From HXMU1420-13 sp965601825 (lineage in GTDB: Bacteria; Bacteroidota; Rhodothermia; Balneolales; Balneolaceae): a stretch of DNA of 64,000 bases. Shown here piece by piece: positions 43,009 to 51,176 of this stretch. A program made the translations under genes and the position numbers. Each line of letters starts with the position of its first letter. Position 1 is the stretch's first letter. The notes under the pieces are model-generated. The model searched no databases, was not told the DNA's origin, and saw only the letters and a list, made by a program, of their open reading frames with translations. Location: NCBI GenBank assembly GCA_965601825.1, contig OZ271839.1:1798001-1862000 (forward strand), given 5' to 3'.

Positions 43009-44148
43009 ATGAAAAAAGAATTAGAGTCGATCAGGCAAAGGCTGGACGAAATCGACCGAAATATTTTGTTGGCTCTTGCAGAAAGGCAGGATCTGGTTAA
43101 AGAAGTTTCTTCCTATAAATTAACAACCAATACAGGGATTAGAGATTTAGAACGTGAAGAACGGTTGTTAAATAAGATTCGGGATATTGCTGCTGAAATA
43201 GGTCTGGATCGATATTACGCTGAACACCTTTTTAGAGAGATCATAACCAATTCAGTTCGCTATCAAACGCACTCATTACTGGATCATCAAAATGAGACAA
43301 ATGGAAATCATATTGCAGTTAGCTACCAGGGAACAGATGGAGCTTACAGTCATTTAGCTGCTCAGCGTCATTTTAATGAGCGATATGATCATGTAGATTG
43401 CTATGGGTATGATACATTTCAGGATGCAGCAAAAGCATTAAAAGAAGGGCACGTACAATATGCTCTTTTGCCAATTGAAAATACAACTGCAGGATCGATC
43501 AATGATACTTATGATATTTTAGGCGATTCCGAAATACATGTTGTAGGGGAAGAGATTATCAAAGTTGTTCACTGTTTGCTAGCTGTTGAACCCGTAGAAG
43601 TAAGCCAGATTCGCAGAATTTTATCGCATCCTAAAGCCATTGAGCAATGCACCAATTTCCTAGCTAAACTTCCGCGTTGCACAGTTGAGTCCTATCTGGA
43701 TACAGCTATATCAGCCAAGAAAGTAATGGATGATGGTGACTTATCTCAGGCTGCAATCGCCGGAGCTCATGCTGCAGACCATTACGGTTTACACGTAATT
43801 GCACATGATATTGCCAATCAAAAAGAGAACTTTACACGATTTGTAGTTGCTTCGAAACAACCTGTAACGGTTGATTTGCAGATTCCGACTAAGACAAGCT
43901 TAATGATGGTTACATCACACAAAGAAGGTTCTTTGATGGAGTGTTTGAACGTGCTTCATAAACATGGAATCAATATTTGTAAGCTGGAATCCAGACCAAA
44001 AATAAATGAGCCTTTCCGCTATCAATTTTATGTTGATATTGAAGCAAATGGTGCCGACCCAAATACTGAAAAAGCTCTTGAAGAGTTGGCGAAAGAAGCC
44101 GAAGAATTGAAACTGCTTGGCAGTTATGCCAAGCAGATCAATAATTAA
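43009..44148 (+). CDS. pheA: Chorismate mutase / prephenate dehydratase
   Basis: A bifunctional phenylalanine-synthesis enzyme of 379 residues. The N-terminal AroQ chorismate mutase (about 1-90, with IRQRLDEIDRNILLALAERQ) is followed by the prephenate dehydratase domain (about 105-285) ending in NFTRFVV, which carries the conserved T-R-F, and an ACT domain (about 297-375) with the allosteric text GSLMECLNVLHKHGINICKLESRPK. Feedback inhibition by phenylalanine is expected. Single gene, divergent from azurin and convergent with the porin-like gene one base away. Confidence 0.95.
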   Translation: MKKELESIRQRLDEIDRNILLALAERQDLVKEVSSYKLTTNTGIRDLEREERLLNKIRDIAAEIGLDRYYAEHLFREIITNSVRYQTHSLLDHQNETNGNHIAVSYQGTDGAYSHLAAQRHFNERYDHVDCYGYDTFQDAAKALKEGHVQYALLPIENTTAGSINDTYDILGDSEIHVVGEEIIKVVHCLLAVEPVEVSQIRRILSHPKAIEQCTNFLAKLPRCTVESYLDTAISAKKVMDDGDLSQAAIAGAHAADHYGLHVIAHDIANQKENFTRFVVASKQPVTVDLQIPTKTSLMMVTSHKEGSLMECLNVLHKHGINICKLESRPKINEPFRYQFYVDIEANGADPNTEKALEELAKEAEELKLLGSYAKQINN

Positions 44149-44149
44149 T

Positions 44150-45229
44150 CTATTTAAAAGCGTATGTAGCTCTTAGGAAGGTTGAATAAACATTAACTCG
44201 ATCATCAGCTCTGAAGTCTCTGATTCTGTATCGTGCGTCGAATGCCCATCTTGATGAATAAAAGAATCTATATCTAATTTCCATTTCATCAGCACCTGCT
44301 CGATAAATATTGCGAGGTAAAAACCATTCGTCGTCAGTTTTTGCAAATTCGATCATGATTTCATGCTGACCTGCAAAATTATTGATACCAATTGAAGTAA
44401 CCATACTGGTTCCATTATCGAAACTTGTGTTTAGATTTTGTCCAAACTCACCGGCAACTCTGATCGATCCACCCCGCAATGCTTCACCCTGTGGGAAGTC
44501 CAGAGTTATACGTGATGTAAATGCTACATAGTCTGCCAGATCATTTCCTTTCACATAGATTCCGGGGATATACATAACACCAAAACCTCTTTGTATAACA
44601 TTATTAGCTACTTCACGACTTTCTGCACCGGCGTAAAATGTGAAGTTATGATCATTCTCTGAAAAGTTTAAACCACTCTGATCATACTGGAAAGATGGTT
44701 GACCTTTTGGATGGTATTCAACAATTCCTTCACCGTACCAATTATTATCGTTATCTAGATATCTTTTATAAAAGATACCGTCTGACCAATGCACATTATT
44801 ACTATTACTTGCGTATCTGGAATGTGATCGTTTTGCGTTTGTTAATGTATTCAATGACTTCTGGAAACGACCAATTCGAAGTTCGTTTTTCTCATCTTTA
44901 AAACGATAAAAGAATTCATCAAAAGTAACAGAGCCCCATGCTAATCTGCCCGAACCATCAGCTTCCAATGTGACATTTAAAGGCTCTAGCTCTTTCGATA
45001 ATAAATAGGCAACTCGTGCATTAAAACTGTGGTTTTCTGAATGGATATATCGAATGCCAGGTCTCAATCTCATGGTGTAATTTTCACCACCTAGTCCATC
45101 GGCATTTGTATCCGTACCAATATGTGCAAATCGAACATTACCGTAAATTTCAAACTTCGAATCATTTTGGGCTGTTGCAAATTCAGTGGTACAAAGTATT
45201 GCAAGGCCAACTAAGAAAATCTTTTTCAT
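44150..45229 (-). CDS. Outer-membrane beta-barrel porin-like protein
   Basis: A 359-residue exported protein with a signal peptide (IFLVGLAILCTTEFATAQ) and a barrel of alternating strands throughout: FEIYGNVRFAHIG, YTMRLRPGIRYIH, DEFFYRFKDEKNELRIGRFQ and a final STFLRATYAFK ending in Phe-Lys. Phrases such as RIGRFQKSLNTLTNAKR point to the porin/alginate-export type with an N-terminal 'R-x-G-R' strand. The substrate is unknown. Confidence 0.8.
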   Translation of the reverse strand: MKKIFLVGLAILCTTEFATAQNDSKFEIYGNVRFAHIGTDTNADGLGGENYTMRLRPGIRYIHSENHSFNARVAYLLSKELEPLNVTLEADGSGRLAWGSVTFDEFFYRFKDEKNELRIGRFQKSLNTLTNAKRSHSRYASNSNNVHWSDGIFYKRYLDNDNNWYGEGIVEYHPKGQPSFQYDQSGLNFSENDHNFTFYAGAESREVANNVIQRGFGVMYIPGIYVKGNDLADYVAFTSRITLDFPQGEALRGGSIRVAGEFGQNLNTSFDNGTSMVTSIGINNFAGQHEIMIEFAKTDDEWFLPRNIYRAGADEMEIRYRFFYSSRWAFDARYRIRDFRADDRVNVYSTFLRATYAFK

Positions 45230-45352
45230 GTTAGTACGAGTTATGATGAATTAATTTAATGCCTTATCGACCCCCAAGAATCATTTGTAAATAGTATGAG
45301 GAGGGAGATTTGTTAAATAAAGTTTTATGGATTTTTAAACCAAAATGAATTG

Positions 45353-45387
45353 AAAAAAAGAGCGCCCCGGTTCCACCAGATGCGCTC
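45353..45387 (-). terminator. Terminator of the SnoaL-like gene
   Basis: On the minus strand GAGCGC (45382-45387 complement) and GCGCTC (45360-45365 complement) form a stem around a 16-base loop in which GGT/ACC can also pair, then seven T follow (45353-45359). It lies about 50 bases after the SnoaL-like stop. Confidence 0.8.
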
Positions 45388-45437
45388 CTTGATTCTTAGG
45401 TACTATTTTAATCAATGAAAGTCATTTTCATTAAAAA

Positions 45438-46013
45438 TTAGCCTGGGAATGGAACATGAGAATCATGAAGAATGATCTTCAGGTCACCATTTGCGTCTTT
45501 AGTGTACGCGAAAGAGTATTCTACTTTCACATCACCACTACCGTCAGCAGGAGTAAACCAGTAGTTACCCATTGCTACAGCCATGTTGCCAATGATCTTA
45601 GTTCCGATATTTTGCCATCTTACATTAGTCCATGGCTTGATAGCAAAACCGCCATCCTCAGAGTAATTGTCATTACCACCAACGAAGTAAGAAAGTGCGC
45701 CTTCGAAGTCAGTTCTAAACTGCTTCTCAACTGCTAAAGTAGGCTTGAAAAGCACCATGCCTTCTTGGTAGTTATAGAAATTATTGATGTGATCAGTTGC
45801 AGCTTGAACATAGTCACCGCCCTCAGAGAAGGTATTACCAATTGTTACAATTCCTTCCCCCCAAGCTTTTTGTGCAGCCAATACTTCTTCTTCAGTAATA
45901 GTTGGATCTGTATCTAGATTTGCTTGAGTGCAAGCAACCATGCCCACAGATAAAAAGAGTGCTAAGAAAGCGACATTTAGTCTTGTAGTTATTAACGTTT
46001 TGAAGTTATTCAT
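45438..46013 (-). CDS. SnoaL-like lipoprotein of marine type
   Basis: A 191-residue exported protein: lipoprotein signal LNVAFLALFLSVGMVAC, then EEEVLAAQKAWGEGIVTIG, FYNYQEGMVLFKPTLAVEKQFR, ALSYFVGGNDNYSEDGGFAIKPWTNV, and GDLKIILHDSHVPFPG. Proteins with this text are common in marine bacteria and are often annotated 'phosphoribosyl-AMP cyclohydrolase', which I consider a mislabel: it is an NTF2/SnoaL-like cone. ATG 46013 begins the signal; the TTG at 46070 is ignored. The real role is unknown. A long upstream region may hold a structured leader. Confidence 0.75.
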   Translation of the reverse strand: MNNFKTLITTRLNVAFLALFLSVGMVACTQANLDTDPTITEEEVLAAQKAWGEGIVTIGNTFSEGGDYVQAATDHINNFYNYQEGMVLFKPTLAVEKQFRTDFEGALSYFVGGNDNYSEDGGFAIKPWTNVRWQNIGTKIIGNMAVAMGNYWFTPADGSGDVKVEYSFAYTKDANGDLKIILHDSHVPFPG

Positions 46014-46527
46014 TTTTCTATTGATGTTAGTTGTTTTGTTTTTTGATGTAGTTTCGTTGCAGATATGCAATAAACTGGTTAAGAATCACTACAGCATATT
46101 AGATGCTGTTATACCCTAAGACCGCACTTTGCGGAACACCAATTACCTAAGCCTAAGAGTTTTGGTTTGATTAGGGTTTAGTTGTAGCTACGTTCAAACA
46201 GACTTTTGTGGAAATATGAAAAGTCTACACCTCTGTAATAAGAAAGGGTAGAGCACAAAAAATTATAACAGGTCGATATTAAATCGAACATATTACTTTT
46301 TGCACAAAATAAGGCGTTGAACGTTGAATAAGACATAGCCAGAGGCTGTTAATTATTTAATTGCAGTTTAGCTAAATCAGTACAAATTCGAATATTGAAC
46401 TTGTATTATTTATATCGATTCTAAATTAGGAGAGATTTTTTGTTTAGACAAGATGACCCAACCCAGTTTTAAAATCATTTACAAATCCAGATAACTTGTA
46501 GTTAATACAATAAAGAAAGCTAACTAC
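46014..46527 (-). other. 514-base intergenic stretch with two hairpins
   Basis: No convincing gene is present here. It is the upstream region of the SnoaL-like gene and the downstream region of xseA. Two clean stem-loops stand near the lipoprotein gene: ACAGCAT-ATTAG-ATGCTGT (46091-46109) and CCGCA-CTT-TGCGG (46122-46134). A possible minus-strand promoter with TATAAT-like text lies near 46250-46280. A structured 5' leader or small RNA is possible but not shown. Confidence 0.35.
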
Positions 46528-47721
46528 TTATTTAAGCTGAATTTTTCCGTCTAACCACTCCAGCTCGAGCTCCGTTCCCTTTTTTATTTTTTTAGCAGAA
46601 CGTACCCATTTTTCATCTTGCCAAACTCGTACAAAGCCTTTTTCTAGTGGAATATTAGGATTTTTGGAAGCTAAGGATTGCGAAATGTTTTGAAGAAGAT
46701 GCTTTCTATAAGTAAACAATTTTTCTGATGCTTGTGTTAATCTGGATTTTAAAAAGTTTACTTCATTAGCTGCCATTTCCATTTTTTGCTTTACAGCAAG
46801 TAGGGCATAACTTTTGGAAAGATGTTGAACTCTGTCCCTATAATATTGAATAGAACCAACTGTATTAACCTCAACTCTACGAGTTAGATCTTCAACCAAC
46901 ATTCTTACTTCATTAACGTCAGGAGTGGCAAGAACAGCAGCTTGTGTAGGAGTGGCAGCCCTCAAATCAGCGACAAAGTCTGATATTGAAAAATCTACTT
47001 CGTGACCAACACCGGAAATTATCGGAATTGAACACTTAAATACTGCTCTGGCAACTGCTTCTTCATTAAATGGCCATAAATCTTCTAGTGAACCACCACC
47101 ACGACCAATAATTACCAAATCGACATTTTTAACTTCGGAGAAATACTTAATGCCTTTGACAATTTCAGGAGCTGCATTAATCCCCTGAACACTGGCATGA
47201 TATAAATCCACTTCTGCAACCGGCCATCTTTTCTCTAGCGTTGATCGAATATCCTGAAAAGCAGCTGTAGTTTTGGATGTAACTACACCAATGCGTTTTG
47301 GATATTTTGGAATAGGCTTCTTGTGGATATCATCGAATAAACCCTCAGCTTTTAGTTTTGCCTTTAATTCTTCAAAAGCTTGCTGAAGTTTTCCGATACC
47401 TGCTTGCTGAACCAATCCAACAATCATCTGATATCTTCCATGTGGTGCATAAACCTGAATATCACCACCTACTACGATTTGTTGGCCATCAGCTAACTGA
47501 ATTCCGTTTCGTTGCGCTGTATTTCTCCAAATCACGCAGGGAAGTTGAGCCCCGGAATCTTTTAGAGTGAAATATATATGTCCGTTCGCACTTTGCTTTA
47601 CATTACTTGCCTCACCTTCAACAAGAATATCAACAAAGTTTTGCTCAAGCAGACTTTTGATTTTTCCCGTTAGTTCGGTTACTGAAGGTATATCAAATAA
47701 AAAAGGGATTTGTTTGGACAT
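46528..47721 (-). CDS. xseA: Exodeoxyribonuclease VII large subunit
   Basis: XseA binds and degrades single-stranded DNA together with XseB. The 397-residue product has the N-terminal OB fold (about 5-100: SVTELTGKIKSLLEQNFVDILVEGEAS, HIYFTLKDSGAQLPCVIW), the catalytic domain with KRIGVVTSKTTAAFQDI and IGRGGGSLEDLWPFNEEAVARA, then HEVDFSISDFVADLRAATPTQAA and a coiled coil. I prefer ATG 47721 to the TTG at 47775. No xseB is adjacent. It diverges from the thioesterase gene. Confidence 0.94.
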   Translation of the reverse strand: MSKQIPFLFDIPSVTELTGKIKSLLEQNFVDILVEGEASNVKQSANGHIYFTLKDSGAQLPCVIWRNTAQRNGIQLADGQQIVVGGDIQVYAPHGRYQMIVGLVQQAGIGKLQQAFEELKAKLKAEGLFDDIHKKPIPKYPKRIGVVTSKTTAAFQDIRSTLEKRWPVAEVDLYHASVQGINAAPEIVKGIKYFSEVKNVDLVIIGRGGGSLEDLWPFNEEAVARAVFKCSIPIISGVGHEVDFSISDFVADLRAATPTQAAVLATPDVNEVRMLVEDLTRRVEVNTVGSIQYYRDRVQHLSKSYALLAVKQKMEMAANEVNFLKSRLTQASEKLFTYRKHLLQNISQSLASKNPNIPLEKGFVRVWQDEKWVRSAKKIKKGTELELEWLDGKIQLK

Positions 47722-47780
47722 ACTTGGATTGGATTTCCGCCAATGATAAGGATATTTTGGCGCCGTTTTAGTCAAACTTT

Positions 47781-48224
47781 ATGAACAAAGAAGAAGCCCA
47801 GAATTACATCGATACTAATATTCCCATGACAAAAATTATGGGGATGAAAATTATTGAACTTACCCATGAATCCGTCAGAGTAGCTATGCCTCATGGTCCT
47901 AATGTGAACCACCAGGGATCAGTGTTTGGTGGAAGTATTGATAGTTTATTTTTTGTGACCAGTTGGGCATATGTTCAATTATTGATTGAAGATTTTGAAC
48001 CACACCCACGAATTGTGGGAAGACGAGGAAAATCAACATTTCATAAACCTGTAAAATCCGATTTCGAGGCCAAAGTCTTAATTCCGGATGAAACAGCAGT
48101 AAAGGTTTTCTTGGATGATCTCACTCAAAAAGGAAAAGGACGAATTACTGCCAAAGCCATTGTCGAATATGAAGGTGAAATTGCCGCAGAATTTGAAGGT
48201 GATTTTGTTGTATTGAAGGATTGA
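47781..48224 (+). CDS. YiiD-type hot-dog thioesterase
   Basis: A 147-residue single hot-dog domain protein. VRVAMPHGPNVNHQGSVFGGSIDSLFFVTSW contains the family's N-H-x-G-S-V-F-G-G active-site helix of YiiD_C/PaaI-like proteins, and EAKVLIPDET and ITAKAIVEYEGEIAAEFEGDFVVL complete the sheet. Likely hydrolyses an acyl-CoA or acyl-ACP, but the substrate is not known. It is divergent from xseA and cytoplasmic. Confidence 0.85.
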   Translation: MNKEEAQNYIDTNIPMTKIMGMKIIELTHESVRVAMPHGPNVNHQGSVFGGSIDSLFFVTSWAYVQLLIEDFEPHPRIVGRRGKSTFHKPVKSDFEAKVLIPDETAVKVFLDDLTQKGKGRITAKAIVEYEGEIAAEFEGDFVVLKD

Positions 48225-48240
48225 TTAAATCTAGGTTTTG

Positions 48241-48260
48241 TGAAGGGTTGAAACCCTTCA
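48241..48260. repeat. Left REP-like palindrome of the IS200-like element
   Basis: TGAAGGGTT-GA-AACCCTTCA is a perfect 9-base inverted repeat with a two-base centre, 17 bases after the thioesterase stop. The tail GTAAAG follows at 48265-48270. It resembles the second palindrome on the other side of the transposase gene in sequence, size and tail. Confidence 0.7.
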
Positions 48261-48373
48261 TTTGGTAAAGTCTTTTTTGGAGTTTTCATTTGTTAAATGT
48301 GTTGATCATTCAATAATTATTAATGGTATTGTAAGGAGTACAATTCTTGAAGGTCTAACTATTAAAAAAAGTT

Positions 48374-48799
48374 ATGCCAAAGACCTTTAATTCTGTCTGG
48401 ATTCATTTAGTATTCTCAACTCTTGAAAGAGAAAAGACACTATCTAATAGTATTAGAAACGGAGTGTGTAGATTTTTGAGAAATGAAATCACTTTTCATG
48501 GATTTCATGTTGATTCTGTGAATGGGTATGAAAATCACCTACACATTCTTTACAAACAAAAATTATCAGAATCGATTTCTGAGTCGGTTAAGTGGTTTAA
48601 GGGTAGATCTTCTAAATGGATTAATGAAAATTACAGACTAAACCAACCTTTTAGATGGCAAAGCGGTTATGGAGCCTTTTCCGTATCAAACCAAAATTTA
48701 GATAAAACGAGAAACTATATTTTTAATCAGGAAAGAATTCACAAGAGAAGATCGTTTGATAAAGAATTAACTTTGTTAACTAGTAAATCATTGGGTTGA
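48374..48799 (+). CDS. IS200-type Y1 transposase (REP-associated type)
   Basis: A 141-residue HUH endonuclease. VWIHLVFSTLEREKTLSN opens the domain, NGYENHLHILYKQ carries the H-x-H metal ligands, KWFKGRSSKWINENYRLNQPFRWQSGYGAFSVS is typical of the IS200-like group in Bacteroidota, and TRNYIFNQERIHKRRSF carries the catalytic Tyr. The gene looks complete and could be active. There is no accessory TnpB gene. Confidence 0.88.
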   Translation: MPKTFNSVWIHLVFSTLEREKTLSNSIRNGVCRFLRNEITFHGFHVDSVNGYENHLHILYKQKLSESISESVKWFKGRSSKWINENYRLNQPFRWQSGYGAFSVSNQNLDKTRNYIFNQERIHKRRSFDKELTLLTSKSLG

Positions 48800-48843
48800 A
48801 ACTACTACTATGTCAAGTGAGTCGAAATTTATTTTAACCAAGA

Positions 48844-48861
48844 GAAGGACTTCAGTCCTTC
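48844..48861. repeat. Right REP-like palindrome of the IS200-like element
   Basis: GAAGGACT-TC-AGTCCTTC is a perfect 8-base inverted repeat with a two-base centre, followed by the tail GTAAAG at 48866-48871. It shares GAAGG...CCTTC and the tail with the left palindrome, in the same orientation. Confidence 0.7.
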
Positions 48862-48946
48862 GATTGTAAAGCAGGTTTTAGTCAGTTTCTATTCTATAAT
48901 TCCGATATATTCAGAACGAAATTATAACTCCATTTTAAAGCACATT

Positions 48947-50227
48947 ATGCTCCTAAAAAACCTCCGACCAGTAAGCAAATCACAAAAAGGTGATGAAACC
49001 ACTGACATCCGAATCAAAGATGGGAAAATCGAAGAAATTGGATCGGGATTGGAGGCAAAGAAAGGAGAGGAAAGTCACGATTTTGGTGGAGCTTATGTAA
49101 GTCCGGGCTGGATGGACATGCATGTTCATTTACGTGAGCCCGGATATGAGCATAAAGAAACCATCAAAACAGGTTGTGATGCAGCAGCTTTTGGCGGATT
49201 TACAGCCATAGCCTGTATGCCAAATACAAGCCCGGCCACACACACAAGAGATGTTGTGGAATTCATCATTTCTAAAGGAAATGAAACCCCGGTGGATGTG
49301 CATCCAATCGGTTGTGTGACAAAAGATAGAGCCGGAAAATCCATCGCAGAAATGGGCGATATGCAGAAAGGTGGTGCAGTTGCATTCAGTGATGACGGCG
49401 ACCCGGTGTATGATGCTCAGGTAATGCGCGTGGCTTTAGAATATGCCTCGATGTTGGGCGTACCGATTATCAACCATGAAGAAGATTTAGAGTTATCCCG
49501 TCCGGGTCATATGAACGAAGGAGCAGTTTCAACACGTCTTGGTTTGGATGGTACACCGGGAATTGCTGAAGAGGTGATGATTGCTCGGGATATTTTACTT
49601 GCTGAATACACGGGTGGACATGTACATGTGGCTCACATCAGCACAAAAGAGGGTGTAGAGTTAGTTCGCCAAGGGAAAGCAAAGGGAATTAAAGTCACTA
49701 CTGAAGTTTGTCCTCATCATTTTGATTTAACAGATGAAGAAATAGATCGTCAAAAATTCAACACTAACTTTAAAATGCATCCGCCACTTCGAACCCAAGA
49801 AGATGTTGATGCTATGATCGAAGGTTTGGTTGATGGAACCATTGATGTGATTTGTACGGATCATGCTCCACATGCCATTGAAGAAAAGGAAGTGGAATTC
49901 ATTTATGCTCCAAATGGAATTATTGGTTTGGAAACTTCCTGGGCGATTACCAACATGAAATTGCTTCAAACAGGAAAGCTTGATTTGCAGCAGTTGGTAG
50001 ATAAAATGAGTGATTCTCCAAGATCTATTCTAAATTTACCTGAGTTAAGGATTGAAGAAGGAGCAGAAGCAAATCTAACATTCTTCAATACTGACGAAAA
50101 GTGGATTTTTGATGAAAAGAATGTTCGATCAAAGTCAAGAAACTCCCCTTATCTGAATGAAGAGTTGACCGGCAGAGCGGTTGGAATTTACAATCGTGGC
50201 GAATTGGTTTTGAACGAGTTGAGATAA
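48947..50227 (+). CDS. pyrC: Dihydroorotase
   Basis: This zinc amidohydrolase closes carbamoyl aspartate to dihydroorotate in pyrimidine synthesis. The 426-residue product has DMHVHLREPGYEHKETIKTG with the H-x-H metal ligands and substrate Arg, TAIACMPNTSP, PIINHEEDLELS, VHVAHISTKEG, and ICTDHAPHAIEEK with the catalytic Asp. This is the class I type (about 430 residues). It follows the IS200-like element and precedes a repeat-bearing gap and tsaB. Confidence 0.95.
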   Translation: MLLKNLRPVSKSQKGDETTDIRIKDGKIEEIGSGLEAKKGEESHDFGGAYVSPGWMDMHVHLREPGYEHKETIKTGCDAAAFGGFTAIACMPNTSPATHTRDVVEFIISKGNETPVDVHPIGCVTKDRAGKSIAEMGDMQKGGAVAFSDDGDPVYDAQVMRVALEYASMLGVPIINHEEDLELSRPGHMNEGAVSTRLGLDGTPGIAEEVMIARDILLAEYTGGHVHVAHISTKEGVELVRQGKAKGIKVTTEVCPHHFDLTDEEIDRQKFNTNFKMHPPLRTQEDVDAMIEGLVDGTIDVICTDHAPHAIEEKEVEFIYAPNGIIGLETSWAITNMKLLQTGKLDLQQLVDKMSDSPRSILNLPELRIEEGAEANLTFFNTDEKWIFDEKNVRSKSRNSPYLNEELTGRAVGIYNRGELVLNELR

Positions 50228-50235
50228 CTAATAAT

Positions 50236-50310
50236 GTCATCCTGATCCCGATTTATCGGGACGTAGGATCAGCTGATTTCTCTCCCGACCGCAGTCGGGA
50301 TCAGAATGAC
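50236..50310. repeat. Long imperfect palindrome upstream of tsaB
   Basis: A 75-base element whose outer 15 bases pair at 14 of 15 positions (GTCATCCTGATCCCG with CGGGATCAGAATGAC). Inside lie two smaller hairpins, CCCGATTTATCGGG and CCCGAC-CGCA-GTCGGG. Its ends GTCATCCTGA/TGAC match those of the element downstream of tsaB. It is a MITE- or REPIN-like repeat. Confidence 0.7.
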
Positions 50311-50323
50311 TTGAAGGTTAAAT

Positions 50324-50995
50324 ATGAGTAAAATACTAGCCTACGAAACCTCCACCGATGTATGTTCGGTAGCTTATCAGAATTCAGAAGGTGAAATCTT
50401 TGAGAAGAGAATTCAGGGCAGATCTGTCCATTCGGATAATCTGTTTTTGTTCACAAAGGATTTGATGAATGAACATGGTTTTACCATCGATCAGATTAAA
50501 ACGGTGTTGGTGAGTAACGGTCCTGGTTCTTACACTGGACTTAGAATTGCAGCAAGTGCGATCAAAGGAATATTCTTTCAAACGGATGTTGAGGTTTTAG
50601 CAGTGAATTCATTGGCCGGATTTGCGGCTTCACAATTAAAAGCTCAAAGCGGCATCATTCAATCTATAATCGATGCTCGTCGGACACATGTTTATCATCA
50701 ATTATTCGAAGTGAATAATCTATTGATTGCAAAATCGGATTTAAGAATAATTGAAATTGCAGAGTTAGAGCGTAACCTGCATTCGGGTCAAAAATTGATT
50801 GGAACCGGCATTGAACGTATAGATTCAGAGAAATTAAATGAAGTAGAAGTTTTTGGACCGGAAAGTATCAATGCGAAGAATTTGATTGAATTATTCAACT
50901 TACAACCTGAATCTGAGTTTTTTGAAATAACAACTCTAGAAGAGCTGGATCCAAACTACATCACCAGTAGTCAGGTAAATAATTCAACTACATAA
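50324..50995 (+). CDS. tsaB: tRNA N6-threonylcarbamoyladenosine synthesis protein TsaB
   Basis: TsaB is the inactive ASKHA partner that, with TsaD and TsaE, transfers the threonylcarbamoyl group to A37 of ANN-decoding tRNAs. The 223-residue product starts ILAYETSTDVCSVAYQ and has the signature GPGSYTGLRIAASAIKGIF (about 66-84) and VNSLAGFA. It is flanked on both sides by long palindromic repeats, so it may be transcribed on its own. Confidence 0.93.
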   Translation: MSKILAYETSTDVCSVAYQNSEGEIFEKRIQGRSVHSDNLFLFTKDLMNEHGFTIDQIKTVLVSNGPGSYTGLRIAASAIKGIFFQTDVEVLAVNSLAGFAASQLKAQSGIIQSIIDARRTHVYHQLFEVNNLLIAKSDLRIIEIAELERNLHSGQKLIGTGIERIDSEKLNEVEVFGPESINAKNLIELFNLQPESEFFEITTLEELDPNYITSSQVNNSTT

Positions 50996-51011
50996 TTTAT
51001 CTCATGCTGTT

Positions 51012-51093
51012 GTCATCCTGAACTTGTTTCAGGATCTGTATTGTTCAAAATTTCTAGTTCTCACATAAGATGCTGAAACAAGTTCAGCATGAC
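51012..51093. repeat. Long imperfect palindrome downstream of tsaB
   Basis: An 82-base element. The first 26 bases (51012-51037, starting GTCATCCTGAACTTGTTTC) pair with the last 26 (51068-51093, ending GTTCAGCATGAC) at 24 positions, around an AT-rich 30-base centre. The ends resemble those of the element upstream of tsaB, so both belong to one repeat family. Confidence 0.7.
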
Positions 51094-51176
51094 AGTAATT
51101 GATTTAAATCGATGTTTTAAAGATCAGATTATTTAAATAGGAATCACTATTTTGGGCAAAATTTTAGAAGGATTTT

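Larger units (their letters stand above)
48241..48871 (+). mobile_element. IS200-like element or RAYT unit with flanking palindromes
   Basis: A single-gene transposon-like unit of about 630 bases: left palindrome, 113-base leader, Y1 transposase gene, right palindrome. IS200/IS605 elements carry subterminal hairpins instead of terminal inverted repeats, so the paired palindromes fit. The exact ends are not defined because no target duplication is expected. Confidence 0.55.

Noticed and set aside
44695..44901. Plus-strand open frame inside the porin-like gene
   Set aside because: It is antisense to a well-supported barrel gene, and its composition reflects the complementary codons.
45438..46013. 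Phosphoribosyl-AMP cyclohydrolase
   Set aside because: Such labels exist for similar proteins, but HisI metal and substrate motifs are absent and the protein is an exported NTF2-like cone.
48241..51093. CRISPR array formed by the palindromes in this stretch
   Set aside because: The four palindromes differ in sequence and size, have no regular spacers and no cas genes are nearby.
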